The position numbers and the translations under genes were made by a program. Below, piece by piece: positions 45,301-53,121 of a DNA stretch of 57,854 nucleotides. The stretch lies in assembly GCA_027483465.1 (NCBI GenBank), contig JAIXUQ010000053.1, forward strand, positions 1 to 57,854, written 5' to 3'. How positions within the stretch are numbered: the stretch's first letter is position 1; each line of letters starts with the position of its first letter. The notes under the pieces are model-generated. The model had not been told where the DNA came from, did no database searches, and saw only the letters and a list, made by a program, of their open reading frames with translations. This DNA is from Sphingomonadales bacterium (GTDB taxonomy: Bacteria; Pseudomonadota; Alphaproteobacteria; Sphingomonadales; Sphingomonadaceae).

Positions 45301-48300
45301 AAGGCCGCGCCGGCATTGCCGCCGCCGCCGCCAAAGCCGCCGATGCCGATGCCCACACCGCCGCTGCCGGTGCCCGCGCCGCTCAGCGCGCCGCCGATGG
45401 CAAAGCCACCCGCGCCGCCGCCGCCGCCCACGCTCTGCACCAGGATGCCGCGCGCCTGATCGCCTTCGGTATCGGTGTTGCCGGTGATCGTCGCTTCGGC
45501 ATTGCCGGAAACGCCGCCGGCCCCGCCAAAGCCGCCCACGCCGATGCCCACGCTGCCCGCGCCCGTGCCGGCGCCGGCCAGCGCGCCGCCAATCGCGAAG
45601 CCGCCGGCACCGCCGCCGCCGCCCACGCTCTGCACCGTGATCGCATCGGCCAGATTGCCATCGGTGGTGACCGGGCCCACCAGTGTGAGGCGCGCCAGCG
45701 ACGCGCTGCCGCCATCACCGCCGGCGCCGCCCACGCCGATGCCCACCGCACCGCTGCCGGTGCCGCTGCCCGACAGGGCGCCGCCAATGGCAAAGCCGCC
45801 CACGCCGCCGCCGCCGCCGGCCGATTGCACCAGCACGCCGCGGCTGCCCGCGCCGTCCGTATCAACCAGGCCGGTGATGCTGGCCACCGCCGAACCGGCG
45901 CTGCCGCCACCGCCGCCGGCCCCGCCAATGCCGATCGCGGCACCACCGCTGCCGGTGCCGGCGCCGCTGATGTTGCCCGAAACCGAGAAGCCCCCGGCGC
46001 CGCCGCCGCCGCCCAGCGATTGCGCCACCACGGCATCGCTGTTGCTGCCGCGCGTGCCGGTGTTGCCGCTGCGCGTCAGGCTCACATTGCCGCCATTGCC
46101 GCCGTCACCGCCGGCCCCGCCCAGGCCAACCGTTACCGCGCCGGCGCCCACGCCGGCCCCGCTGATCGCGCCGGTCACGTTGAAGCTGCCGGCACCACCG
46201 CCGCCGCCCACGGATTGCGCCAGCACCGCGCCGGCATTGCTGCCGCCGGTGCTGACCAGACCGGTCAGGCCCATCGTCACCGTGTCGCCATTGCCACCGC
46301 CACCGCCGGCGCCGCCCAGGCCCACGCCCAGGCCGCCGCTGCCGGTGCCCGATCCGCTGATGCTGCCGGCCACGCTGAAGCCGCCGGTGCCGCCACCGCC
46401 GCCCAGCGATTGCGCCACCGCGCCCAGCGAGCCGTTGCCCAGGGTGGCGATGCTGCCCACGTTCAGCGTGGCCACCACCGTGCCGCCATTGCCGCCGCTG
46501 CCGGCCAGGCCGCCCAGCGCCACGCTGGCACCGCCGCTGCCCACGCCGGCGCCGCTGATGTCACCGGCGATGCCAAAGCCGCCGTTGCCGCCGCCGCCGC
46601 CCACGCTTTGCGCCAGCGTGCCGATGCTGCGGTTGCCCATGGTGGACACCGCGTCCGCGCTCACGTCGAGCGTGACAGCGCCGCCATTGCCGCCGCCAGC
46701 ACCGCGCCCGCCCAGGCCCACGGCGATATTGCCGGCGCCCACGCCCGAACCGCTGATGCCGCCGGTCACATTGAAGCCGCCGTTGCCGCCGCCGCCGCCC
46801 AGCGACTGCGCCGCCACGGCCACGGCATCATCGCCGATGGTGCCGGTGTTGCCGATCCGCCCAAAGCTGACGCTGCCGCCATTGCCGCCGCCGGCGCCAT
46901 TGCCGCCAAAGCCAACGCCGATGGTGCCCGAACCAAAGCCGGAGCCGCTGATCCCGCCCGTCACGTTGAAGCCGCCGGCACCGCCGCCGCCGCCCACGCT
47001 CTGCGCCAGCGCGCCGGCGCTGCTGTCACCCTGCGTGACCACCAGGCCGCGCAGGCGCACATCAACGCCGCCGCCGGAACCGCCGGCGCTGCCATTGCCG
47101 CCAAAGCCGACGCCGATGCTGCCGGAACCGCCGCCGGCGCCGCTGATGCCGCCTGCCACGTTGAAGCCGCCGGCGCCGCCGCCGCCGCCCAGCGACTGGG
47201 CAATGAAGCCCGACGCCCGGTCACCCAGCGTGTTGATATCCAGCACGGCGCGGCCAAACACGCTGCCGCCATCGCGGGCCAGACCGCCGTTGCCGCCAAA
47301 GCCGACCATGACGGTGCCGGCGCCGCCGCCGGCCCCGGCAATGCCGGCCGACACGTTGAAGCCGCCCGAACCGCCGCCGCCGCTCACCGATTGCAGCAGC
47401 ACGCCGGTGCTGTCAGCCCCTTCGGTTTCAACCGTGCCATTCAGCAGGCCATTGACCTGGCCACCGGCGCCACCCGAACCGCCGCTGCCGCCAAAGCCGA
47501 CACTGGCCACCCCGGCGCCGCCGCCGGCCCCGGCAATGCCGCCGGCCACGTTGAAGCCACCGGCGCCGCCGCCGCCGCCGATCGATTGCGCCACCAGGCC
47601 CGCCGAGCGCGGGCCCACGGTGAACGCGGTGCCGGTGAATTCAAGGATGGTGGTGGAGCCATCGCCGGCCGCGCCGCCGCTGCCGCCAAAGCCGACCGCC
47701 ACGCCAAAGGCACCGCCGCCGCTGCCGGTGATGTTGCCGGCCACGTTGAAGCCGCCGGCGCCGCCGCCGCCGCCGATGGACTGCGCCACCGCGCCGGCGC
47801 TGTCGCTGCCCAGGGTGACGAGATCGCCGGTGAGCGCCAGCCGGGCGGTGCCGGCATTGCCGGCGGTGCCGCCGCTGCCGCCAAAGCCCACCGCCGCTGC
47901 CGCCGACAGGCCGACCGAACCGCCCACCGCGGCGCTGACATTGAAGCCGCCGGCGCCGCCGCCGCCGCCGATCGATTGCGCCACCGCGCCGCCCGATTGG
48001 GCGCCGCGCGTGATCAGATCGCCGGTTTGCGCCATGTCGACATTGCCGGCGTTGCCGCCGCCACCGCCGCCGCCGCCAAAGCCCACCGCCGCGCCGGCGG
48101 TGATGCCGCCACTGCCCGTCAGGCTGGCCGCCACGTTGAAGCCGCCGGCACCGCCGCCGCCACCGATCGATTGCGCCACGATGCCGCCGGCCTGCGTGCC
48201 GTTGGTTTCAACATTGCCGGTGAGCCGGCCGGTGACATTGCCGCCGGTGGCACCGGCACCGCCATTGCCGCCAAAGCCCACGCCGGCGCTGGCCGAGATG

Positions 48301-51300
48301 CCGCCCGAACCGCCCAGATCAGCCGCCACGTTGAAGCCGCCGGCGCCGCCGCCGCCGCCCACCGATTGCAGCACGATGCCGCCGGCCTGGGTGCCGTTGG
48401 TGACGACATTGCCCTGCTGCACGAAATTGACCGTGCTGCCATTGCCGCCGCTGCCGCCGGTGCCGCCAAAGCCCACCGCCGCGCCCAGCGTGCCGCCGCC
48501 CGCGGCCTGGAGATTGCCGGCCACGTTGAAGCCGCCGGCACCGCCGCCGCCGCCGATCGACTGGACCACGATGCCGCCCGATTGCGCGCCAAGCGTGTTG
48601 ACCGAGCCGGTGAGATTGAGCGCGGCGCTGCTGGCGCCGCCGCCACCGCCGCCGGTGCCGCCAAAGCCCACCGCCGCGCCGGCCGAGAGGCCGCCGCTGC
48701 CGGCAGCATTGGCCGAAACGTTGAAGCCGCCGGCGCCGCCGCCGCCGCCCACCGACTGGACGGTGATGCCGGTGGACTGGCCGCCCCGGGTGATCACATT
48801 GTCGGTGACCGTGGCGCTGACCGCGCCGCCACTGGAGGCCGTGCCGCCGCGCCCGCCAAAGCCGACCCCGGCCGAAAGCGTGCCAACGCCACCCGCCGTG
48901 ATCGCGCCCGACACATTGAAGCCGCCGGCACCACCGCCGCCGCCGACCGATTGCGCCACGATCCCGCCTGACTGGAAGCCGCTGGTATCAACCGGGCCGC
49001 TGACCGAGAGGTTGACCACCCCGCCATTGGCACCGGCCCCGCCGGCGCCGCCAAAGCCGACCGCGCCGCCGGCGGCCGCCAGGCCAGCCCCGCTGAGCGT
49101 GCCCGACACGTTGAAACCGCCGCCGCCGCCGCCGCCGCCAAGCGACTGCGCCAGCACGCCGGTGGACTGGCTGCCCAGCGTGACGACACTGGCCGTGCTG
49201 CCGGTGACATTGCCGCCGACATTGCCGGCACCGCCCAGCCCGCCGAAGCCGACCGCGCCGGCCACTGACACAAGGCCGGCACCCGCACCGGCGGCCGAGA
49301 CGTTGAAGCCGCCGGCACCACCGCCGCCGCCCACCGACTGGAAGATCACCCCGCCCGACTGGTTGCCGCTGGTCTGCACCAGCCCGGTGACCGCGCCGTT
49401 CACCGTGTTGCCGCTGCCGCCCGAACCGCCGCTGCCGCCAAAGCCCAGCGAGCCGGCGGCCGCGCCGCCGATGCCCAGCCCGATGCTGCCCGAGACATTG
49501 AAGCCGCCGGCACCGCCGCCGCCGCCGATCGACTGGAAGGTGACCGCATTGGCCTGCGCGCCCGCCGTGCGAACCGAACCGACGGTGCCCGAAACGGTGC
49601 CGCCGCCGCCGCCGCTGCCGCCGCTGCCGCCAAAGCCGATCGCCCCGGCCACACCGCCAATGACCGCGGCCGACACCGAACCCGAAATGTTGAAGCCGCC
49701 GGCGCCGCCGCCGCCGCCGACCGACTGGATCAGCGCACCCTGGGCAAAATCGCCGCCGGTGGTGATGTTGCCGTTATAGGTGCCGACCACGGTGCCGCCA
49801 CCGCCGCCGCCACCGCCCTGGCCGCCAAAGCCGGTGGCGATGGAGGCCGCGACCGGGCCGGCCGAACCGGAGATGGTGAGCGACACGCCGCCATTGCCGC
49901 CGCCGCCGCCGATCGACTGGGCAGTGAAGCCGGTGGCGAAACGGCCTTCGGCCGGCGTGTTGCCGCCGGTGGCGATGTTGCCGCCGCTGGTGACCGTGAC
50001 ATTGCCGCCGGCGCCGCCGTTGGCTGCGCTGCCGCCGATGCTGGTGCTGAAACTGGCGCCCAGCGAGAGTTGCAGGCTGCCGGCGAGGCCGCCGTTGCCG
50101 CCGCCGCCGCCGACGCTCTGCGCCAGGATACCGCGCGCGCCGTCGCCCGAGGTGACGACATTGACATCACCATTGAGTGTGACGGTGCCGCCCGCACCGC
50201 CGCCGGCGCCGCTGCCGCCCAGCGAGAAGGCGGAACCGACGCCGATGCCCACCGAGGCCGACACGGCAAAGCCGCCGTTGCCGCCGCCGCCGCCCACGCT
50301 CTGCGCGAAGACGCCGATGGCATTGTTGCCGCCGGTGACGACATTGGGGCTGATCAGCGTGGGCCCGTTGCCCAGGTTGACGCTGGTCTGCTGCATGGTG
50401 AGGTTGACGGTGCCGCCGGTGCCGCCGGTGCCGCCACGCCCGCCGATGCTGACCGAACTGAAGAGGCCGAAGCTGCCGGCGCTGCCGCCATTGCCGCCGC
50501 CGCCGCCCACGCTCTGGGCAAAGATGCCGATGGCATCGGTGCCGCGGTTGCTGTTGGCGCCATTGGGCAGGAATCCGGTGGTGATGTTGCCGGCATGGGT
50601 GACGGTGACGGTGCCGCCGGCATTGCCGCCGCCGGCCGCGCCGCCGATGCTGAGCGCCAGCGAGCCCGACGCGCCGCCATTGCCGCCGCCGCCGCCGATG
50701 CTCTGCGCCAGGATGCCGATCGAGCCGCGGCCCGCGGTTTCGATGCTGCCGCTGTTGTTGACCGTGACATTGCCGCCAAAGCCGCCGCCGGCCCCGGTGC
50801 CGCCCACGGCGGTGAGGCCACCGGCAAAGCCGCCATCGCCGCCGCCACCGCCGACGCTCTGGGCAAAGATGCCGCGCGCACCATCGCCGCGGGTTTCGAT
50901 GAAGCCGGCATTGCCGACCGTGACCGTGTTGCCGCTGCCGCCGCTGGCGCCGCTGCCGCCCAGGCCCACCACGCCGATGCTGAAGCCGCCGGAGCCGCCG
51001 CCGCCGCCCACGCTCTGCGCGAAGATGCCGGTGCCGCCATTGCCGGTGGTGCTGATCGAGCCGGTCGCGCCTTGGGTGACCGAGACCGTGCCGGCGGCGC
51101 CGCCCGGGCTGCCGCCGGCGCCGCCGATGTTGATGAGGCCAACCGAACCGACCGCATCGCCGCCGCCGCCGCCGACGCTCTGGGCAAACAGGCCGCGCGA
51201 ATCGCGCCCGGTGGTGGTGATGATGCCGTTGCTGCTGAGCGAGACATTGCCGGCGCTGCCGCCGGTTCCGCCGGTGCTGCCGAGATTGACGGTGACGACG

Positions 51301-52871
51301 CCGATCGTCAGTTCGGCAGTGCCGCCGCCGCCGCCCACGCTCTGCGCCACCGCGGCCGAGGCCGAATCGCCGGTGGTGCCCACCGTGGCATTGGTGCCGA
51401 TGTTGAGCGTGACATTGCCGCCATTGCCGCCGGGGCCGCCACTGGCGCCCACCGTGACCAGCGACAGGCTGAAGCGGCCATTGCCGCCGCCGCCGCCGAC
51501 GCTCTGGGCAAACAGGCCGGTGGCACCGAACCCGCTGGTGAGGGTGACCGAATTGTCGGCCGCGGTCAGGCTGACATTGCTGCCGTTGCCGCCGGCGCCG
51601 CCGCTGTTGCCCAGCGAAACGAGGGTGAGCACGCTGGCGCCCGAATCGCCGCCGCTGCCGCCCACCGATTGCGCCAGCACGCCATAGGCGCGATCGCCTT
51701 CGGTTTGCACGCGGCCACGGTGGATCACCGAAACCGCGCCGCCGTTGCCGCCAAAGCTGCCGCCACCGCCGCCGGAGACCGACAGGAAGCTGACGCCGCC
51801 ATTGCCGCCGCCGCCGCCAACGCTTTGCGCCAATATGCCGTGGGCGCCGTTGCCGGTGGTGTTGATCACCGCCGCACTGTCGAGCGACACCGGGCCGCCC
51901 TGGGCCGGGGGGGCACCCTGGCCACCGCCGCCGGTGGTGGCAAAGCTGCCGCCACCGTCGCCGCCGGTGCCGGCCACACTCTGCACGAACACGCCGTGGA
52001 CGCCGCTGTTGCTGGTCACCACGTTGCGGTTGCCAGTGATGGTCACCGAAACCAGGCCGCCATTGCCGGCCCGGCCGCCGGATTTGCCGCCGCCGGCGAG
52101 GTTGAGATAGGAACTGCCGCCCTGGCCGCCATTGCCGCCGATGCTGGCGATATAGACGCCGGCCGGCCCGGTGACCGATTGGGTGTTGTCACCAAACACG
52201 GTGGTGATGATCGACGGGCCGGTGGCGCCATCGCCGCCCTCCCCGGCCGGCACGAACAGCGCGCCGGTGCGGCCATCGCCACCGTTGCGCCCGCGCTGCA
52301 CGATGATCGTACGGTTCGCATTGCCCGTGGCATCCGGGAAATTGGTGATCGGATCAGCACCATCGCCCGCGCTGCCGCCGCCCGCGCCCAATGGCTGCGA
52401 GACCGCCTGGGTGGTGACCGGCGCCATCGGATCACTGGCCAGCCGGAACCGCACCGACACCACCGGCGACATGGCGTTCATCGGATCCTGGCGGATCAGT
52501 TCGGTCACCACGAACCGCGGCGCGTTGCCCGGGTCCACCCCGTCTTCCACGCCGGTGAACTGGGCGCCCACGGTTTGCAGGAAGAAGATTGCGGCGCCGG
52601 TGTTGGTCTGCACTGTCGAATCGGACAGCCGGGCCGTCACGGTTTCGACATTGCCGGTGGCCGGGTTGAAGATCGGATCGCCCACCGCGATGGCGCGCGC
52701 CGGGCTGGCGGCGGCCGTGGCGATCAGCGCCAGCACCGCCGGCGCCATCAGCCGGGCATTGTTGATCAGGAGAGCCGCCACCGCCTCGCGCACCGCGCTG
52801 CCGCCGCGCCGCGCCTCGGGAGCCAGAATGCCGGGCACCGCAACCTGCTTCGAATCCATCTGCCCGCCCAT
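36360..52871 (-). CDS. Giant glycine-rich autotransporter, 5503 residues
   Basis: The largest gene here, 16.5 kb. An extended N-terminal signal ends at about residue 60-65 (LALIATAAASPARA). A region of about 250 residues follows, then about 70 tandem units of the form Q-S-(V/I/L)-GGGGG-x-GGF...GFGG-x-GG-x-GG...TxGxxSxG, mostly 65 residues long, as expected for a long beta-solenoid stalk. After residue about 4950 comes a linker, then an autotransporter barrel (about 5215-5503) with DATLWSNMEFDSF and the C-terminal LQMLLKF, ending in Phe as Bam substrates do. ATG at 52871 follows GGAGAGAG; ATGs at 52904 and 52859 are in frame. No catalytic motif is seen. Adhesin or shielding surface fibre is the likely role. 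It splits crtZ/crtB from crtI/crtY. Confidence 0.92.
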   Translation of the reverse strand: MGGQMDSKQVAVPGILAPEARRGGSAVREAVAALLINNARLMAPAVLALIATAAASPARAIAVGDPIFNPATGNVETVTARLSDSTVQTNTGAAIFFLQTVGAQFTGVEDGVDPGNAPRFVVTELIRQDPMNAMSPVVSVRFRLASDPMAPVTTQAVSQPLGAGGGSAGDGADPITNFPDATGNANRTIIVQRGRNGGDGRTGALFVPAGEGGDGATGPSIITTVFGDNTQSVTGPAGVYIASIGGNGGQGGSSYLNLAGGGKSGGRAGNGGLVSVTITGNRNVVTSNSGVHGVFVQSVAGTGGDGGGSFATTGGGGQGAPPAQGGPVSLDSAAVINTTGNGAHGILAQSVGGGGGNGGVSFLSVSGGGGGSFGGNGGAVSVIHRGRVQTEGDRAYGVLAQSVGGSGGDSGASVLTLVSLGNSGGAGGNGSNVSLTAADNSVTLTSGFGATGLFAQSVGGGGGNGRFSLSLVTVGASGGPGGNGGNVTLNIGTNATVGTTGDSASAAVAQSVGGGGGTAELTIGVVTVNLGSTGGTGGSAGNVSLSSNGIITTTGRDSRGLFAQSVGGGGGDAVGSVGLINIGGAGGSPGGAAGTVSVTQGATGSISTTGNGGTGIFAQSVGGGGGSGGFSIGVVGLGGSGASGGSGNTVTVGNAGFIETRGDGARGIFAQSVGGGGGDGGFAGGLTAVGGTGAGGGFGGNVTVNNSGSIETAGRGSIGILAQSIGGGGGNGGASGSLALSIGGAAGGGNAGGTVTVTHAGNITTGFLPNGANSNRGTDAIGIFAQSVGGGGGNGGSAGSFGLFSSVSIGGRGGTGGTGGTVNLTMQQTSVNLGNGPTLISPNVVTGGNNAIGVFAQSVGGGGGNGGFAVSASVGIGVGSAFSLGGSGAGGGAGGTVTLNGDVNVVTSGDGARGILAQSVGGGGGNGGLAGSLQLSLGASFSTSIGGSAANGGAGGNVTVTSGGNIATGGNTPAEGRFATGFTAQSIGGGGGNGGVSLTISGSAGPVAASIATGFGGQGGGGGGGGTVVGTYNGNITTGGDFAQGALIQSVGGGGGAGGFNISGSVSAAVIGGVAGAIGFGGSGGSGGGGGTVSGTVGSVRTAGAQANAVTFQSIGGGGGAGGFNVSGSIGLGIGGAAAGSLGFGGSGGSGGSGNTVNGAVTGLVQTSGNQSGGVIFQSVGGGGGAGGFNVSAAGAGAGLVSVAGAVGFGGLGGAGNVGGNVTGSTASVVTLGSQSTGVLAQSLGGGGGGGGFNVSGTLSGAGLAAAGGAVGFGGAGGAGANGGVVNLSVSGPVDTSGFQSGGIVAQSVGGGGGAGGFNVSGAITAGGVGTLSAGVGFGGRGGTASSGGAVSATVTDNVITRGGQSTGITVQSVGGGGGAGGFNVSANAAGSGGLSAGAAVGFGGTGGGGGGASSAALNLTGSVNTLGAQSGGIVVQSIGGGGGAGGFNVAGNLQAAGGGTLGAAVGFGGTGGSGGNGSTVNFVQQGNVVTNGTQAGGIVLQSVGGGGGAGGFNVAADLGGSGGISASAGVGFGGNGGAGATGGNVTGRLTGNVETNGTQAGGIVAQSIGGGGGAGGFNVAASLTGSGGITAGAAVGFGGGGGGGGNAGNVDMAQTGDLITRGAQSGGAVAQSIGGGGGAGGFNVSAAVGGSVGLSAAAAVGFGGSGGTAGNAGTARLALTGDLVTLGSDSAGAVAQSIGGGGGAGGFNVAGNITGSGGGAFGVAVGFGGSGGAAGDGSTTILEFTGTAFTVGPRSAGLVAQSIGGGGGAGGFNVAGGIAGAGGGAGVASVGFGGSGGSGGAGGQVNGLLNGTVETEGADSTGVLLQSVSGGGGSGGFNVSAGIAGAGGGAGTVMVGFGGNGGLARDGGSVFGRAVLDINTLGDRASGFIAQSLGGGGGAGGFNVAGGISGAGGGSGSIGVGFGGNGSAGGSGGGVDVRLRGLVVTQGDSSAGALAQSVGGGGGAGGFNVTGGISGSGFGSGTIGVGFGGNGAGGGNGGSVSFGRIGNTGTIGDDAVAVAAQSLGGGGGNGGFNVTGGISGSGVGAGNIAVGLGGRGAGGGNGGAVTLDVSADAVSTMGNRSIGTLAQSVGGGGGNGGFGIAGDISGAGVGSGGASVALGGLAGSGGNGGTVVATLNVGSIATLGNGSLGAVAQSLGGGGGTGGFSVAGSISGSGTGSGGLGVGLGGAGGGGGNGDTVTMGLTGLVSTGGSNAGAVLAQSVGGGGGAGSFNVTGAISGAGVGAGAVTVGLGGAGGDGGNGGNVSLTRSGNTGTRGSNSDAVVAQSLGGGGGAGGFSVSGNISGAGTGSGGAAIGIGGAGGGGGSAGSAVASITGLVDTDGAGSRGVLVQSAGGGGGVGGFAIGGALSGSGTGSGAVGIGVGGAGGDGGSASLARLTLVGPVTTDGNLADAITVQSVGGGGGAGGFAIGGALAGAGTGAGSVGIGVGGFGGAGGVSGNAEATITGNTDTEGDQARGILVQSVGGGGGAGGFAIGGALSGAGTGSGGVGIGIGGFGGGGGNAGAAFLALLGNTLTLGNQSQAITVQSVGGGGGSGGFSVGANLTASGTGAGGIGVGIGGFGGDGGSGGDVTASVTGTTSTDGTGSGGITAQSLGGGGGNGGFSVAAALSASGTGAGGVGVGVGGFGGGGGDAGNVNLSITGNTSTLQASSPGVLAQSLGGGGGNGGFTVGANLAAAGTGAGGAGIGIGGFGGVGGNAGNVVASVTGTTTTAGSSSGGIAAQSLGGGGGNGGFSVGGNLSAAGTGAGGAGIGIGGFGGGGGNAGTVNLTVVGNTGTMRSNSQAVLAQSLGGGGGNGGFTVGGDISAAGTGGGGAGIGIGGFGGGGGNAGNVTASVTGTTMTMGADQSGGILAQSIGGGGGNGGFAVAGNIAAGGTGAGGASIGIGGFGGNGGLPGNVSLTVRGNTQTAGTNSVGVAAQSIGGGGGNGGFAVAGSVAGAGQGAGAAAFGLGGFGGSGGNAGSVLLDLVGNVTTGAASSGGILAQSLGGGGGNGGFAVGAALTVAQNGAGAAGIGIGGFGGGAGNGGDVRALVSGVTTTSSSNSTGIMAQSLGGGGGNGGFSVGGAIALSKSTAGAAGIGIGGFGGGGGNAGNVVLAADSGAGRAATLAGVAGASSGGVAAHSIGGGGGSGGFTVGGAITASQQAAGSLSVGIGGFGGSGGSAGSVSAAVTGLVQALSNDGFGVSALSLGGGGGTGGMAISGAVALSKNNAGTVAFGLGGFGGGGGNAGNVSLSRDGDTQLFGDGGDAIAAQSIGGGGGNGGLNVAGALSIGLNSNSGSIGLGIGGFGGDGGNAGNVFADITGNVRASSAGSARARELDLPGIQVGEDLAGNGIVAQSLGGGGGNGGINVTGSIAITKPNTATSVGVGIGIGGFGGGGGDAGNVDLRARGAAGGNGLFVTNGSGNIAVLAQSIGGGGGNGGINVTGTIASEGALSVGIGGFGGDGGLAGNVSSLVRGDVFAAGRRSGGVVAQSIGGGGGNGGINVAGSITFGENAIFPSVALGIGGFGGAGNSAGSVAVDQAGTITVDGGYTVGLMAQSIGGGGGRGAINVAAAGAGSDETFGGAFTVGVGGFGGDGANAGAVSVNSVGLIRVNRFSTDTELPDAPTPETGVGAALTEFLQSQGLQALEKSQDTTAGILAQSVGGGGGVGGFNGNLTVSPRGNLLQVGVGGFGGAGGDASTVSVVRGLAAGTAAAQPALITTFGDNASGLVAQSIGGGGGVAGMNLGVAIGRQTQGQGPDTYGANIVVGGNGGAAGNAADVSVTQNGDITTAGANSDAITAQSIGGGGGSANYSLGLGRMKGAKAVANIAIGGGPGDGGFGADVLVNQTGNLTTAGKDAMGIRAQSIGGGGGNTALTMALTISADNSLSFTLGRTGGTGGVAGNVNVTAAGTVTTAGQGATAIFAQSVGGGGGTSSATSAGVSVGTGSPGDVKSNSVNAAFGLQGGSGAEAGDVSVTNSAVLRTAGANARGILAQSVGGGGGTGGGATSTAILSQTQIGLAMGGRGGTGGVSGKVGISNSGRITTGGADAEAILAQSVGGGGGIGGMVNVIGLQVAGAASGSTQTTMNVAVGGTGGSGNNADNVTVTNSAILETTGDRSFGVRAESIGGGGGSGGAVANVRLQGKTQSLGVDINVGGSGGTGGVSGGVAVTNSGRISTLGTAAAGIVATSVGGGGGSGGIVLDVLLGFRAANQSNQFKLNIGGSGGSGGVAGNVNVSNTATASIRTLGNQAYGILAQSIGGGGGRGSSIISLTGQPGSAGTGTMALSIGGAGGTGNNSGSVTVTNAGVIETLGRDAHGIFAQSVGGGGGTGGLVLSAAASGQAGQQSVALAIGGRGGAGGDAGNVSVTNTGTIITRGDGADGIRAQSVGGGGGDANLGIALTPNVGNILISNGISALLGAVLGGSGGNAGVATVNQRGSVMVLGRNAQAVTVQNVNGGGGTLTFNIDGITSLPGTPLQSIVANLGSSQTDSSGGVAVSLNMVGTQVVAGAGGTGSGVQSVGGGGGTAYLNLGFVPSANVPVAENVGDAPDGAVRSEALASAEPPLREANTPPEVLGQNVVIALGANGGSNNSGGTASLELSGEVLTEGTGTAGQIVQSIGGGGGRTSALLDVSAGARPNAILVTLGGTNVATSSGRATSAVQTGAIRTTGAIAPAVILQSIGGGGGSVNLGLSAGNPLGQLAQLTLGGSGGTGNDGGAVSGSYSGGLTTTGVNSPALIAQSIGGGGGEVRLSGMGTASIALGGSNGAGGSGGAVAITNDGLISTTGTRSHGVLLQSIGGGGGAVFGSGLVTPVLRNGNSGDGGAISFTQRGSIIAAADGAFGLIAQSVGGGGGWVDGSFAGTAGGAGRGGSITASITGEVMATAANSTAILAQSVGGAGTGGGNISFTLGSHVRGGSGTGAGVQLAGGADNIVTSNASLSAVSRLAMVGTTGNDTLINNGQLYGNITLGSGNNLVVNSRNALYVIGDTVQLRTDRAAMGTLRNEGVLRLGLSAPQLPLDLTGGEVFANEDGAAPARSNLLLGARVITQTALTGDFVQTATGLMFADVSFGFHPSDRITAAGNATVAGTLDVTLTFLANAVPYTLIPTTSGVGINNGLNVIDTLAMDYSINANPTGINLTYVPRFNQSYLWPNGQALGLHMNSALLVGGSEGLGRLMALLGNLRAGQEARFTEIMQQLSPEAWLTPMKLHYQSADAFRRQLFARNATGIEDATLWSNMEFDSFSQKSRIDQRAADAETYVATFGASARLGEAWTLTTAAGYRRINRFIMRDGPMADGHGDALQLGGAITYEPMADMKLTGGISAGWQWLRARRTSTVFETLTATVEPEASFVQIAASASYDFNWRRGFVRPSLDVAGTSLAQMAYQEGGLRSLGARAVQANQWLWSLNPQLTTGFTLNQSSTTKVQLQLRGGAIFQMSNAIRMPFALIGANPAADPAQLTLGLNREAALVGGDLVINWKDRLSLSGGFSGVWGARDNVTSARLQMLLKF
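38200..52000 (-). repeat. About 70 tandem units of roughly 195 bp (65 residues)
   Basis: Counting the Q-S-x-GGGGG core in the translation by eye gives about 70 units. Between about 43250 and 49740 the period is a near-constant 65 residues; toward both ends the units become longer and more divergent. Adjacent units in the middle also share FNVSG/FNVAG or FSVGG second halves, which suggests that blocks of neighbouring units duplicated together. Alleles could vary in length in-frame by recombination. Confidence 0.8.
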
Positions 52872-52954
52872 CAGCTCTCTCCCCAAATCGATCCGCAACG
52901 GCATGGTGCGAAACCATCCGTTAACTAATCAGCAATGTCGGACCCTAACTAAGC

Positions 52955-52982
52955 AGGTTATTTCAACCAATTTGGAAGTCAA
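52955..52982 (-). promoter_or_regulatory. Predicted promoter of the giant autotransporter gene
   Basis: On the minus strand, TTGACT (52982-52977) and TAACCT (52960-52955) are spaced by 16 bases, in an AT-rich stretch 84-112 bases upstream of the chosen ATG. A direct repeat, TAACTAATCAG (52922-52932) and TAACTAAGCAG (52946-52956) on the plus strand, has a 24-bp period; its second copy overlaps the -10 element, so it could bind a regulator. Elements are by inspection only. Confidence 0.45.
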
Positions 52983-53063
52983 CAGCAAAGCTCAGCAACC
53001 AGTTCGGTAATAATCCAGCAATTTCTTTGGGCTAGGCTTTGCCTGCGTGGCGCGCGCACAACG

Positions 53064-53088
53064 AAAAAGGGGGAGCCGAAGCCCCCCC
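53064..53088 (-). terminator. Rho-independent terminator of crtY-crtI
   Basis: On the minus strand, GGGGGGGC and GCTCCCCC pair (one G-U) around a TTCG tetraloop, followed by TTTTTCG. It begins 34 bases after the crtI stop and closes the crtY-crtI transcript. The loop and tail resemble those of the terminator at 6853-6884. Confidence 0.85.
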
Positions 53089-53121
53089 GATTGCGTCCGA
53101 ACGATGGCAGGATATCGCCGA

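Noticed and set aside
36312-48971. Plus-strand open frames of 2298 and 1836 residues opposite the giant autotransporter
   Set aside because: They are antisense to glycine codons and repeat with the same 195-bp period as the sense gene. They have no signal, no domain and no ribosome site.
38200-52000. A tandem repeat array that could suggest a CRISPR or satellite locus
   Set aside because: The repeat period (about 195 bp) is a multiple of three, stays in frame and encodes a continuous protein; there are no unique spacers and no cas genes.
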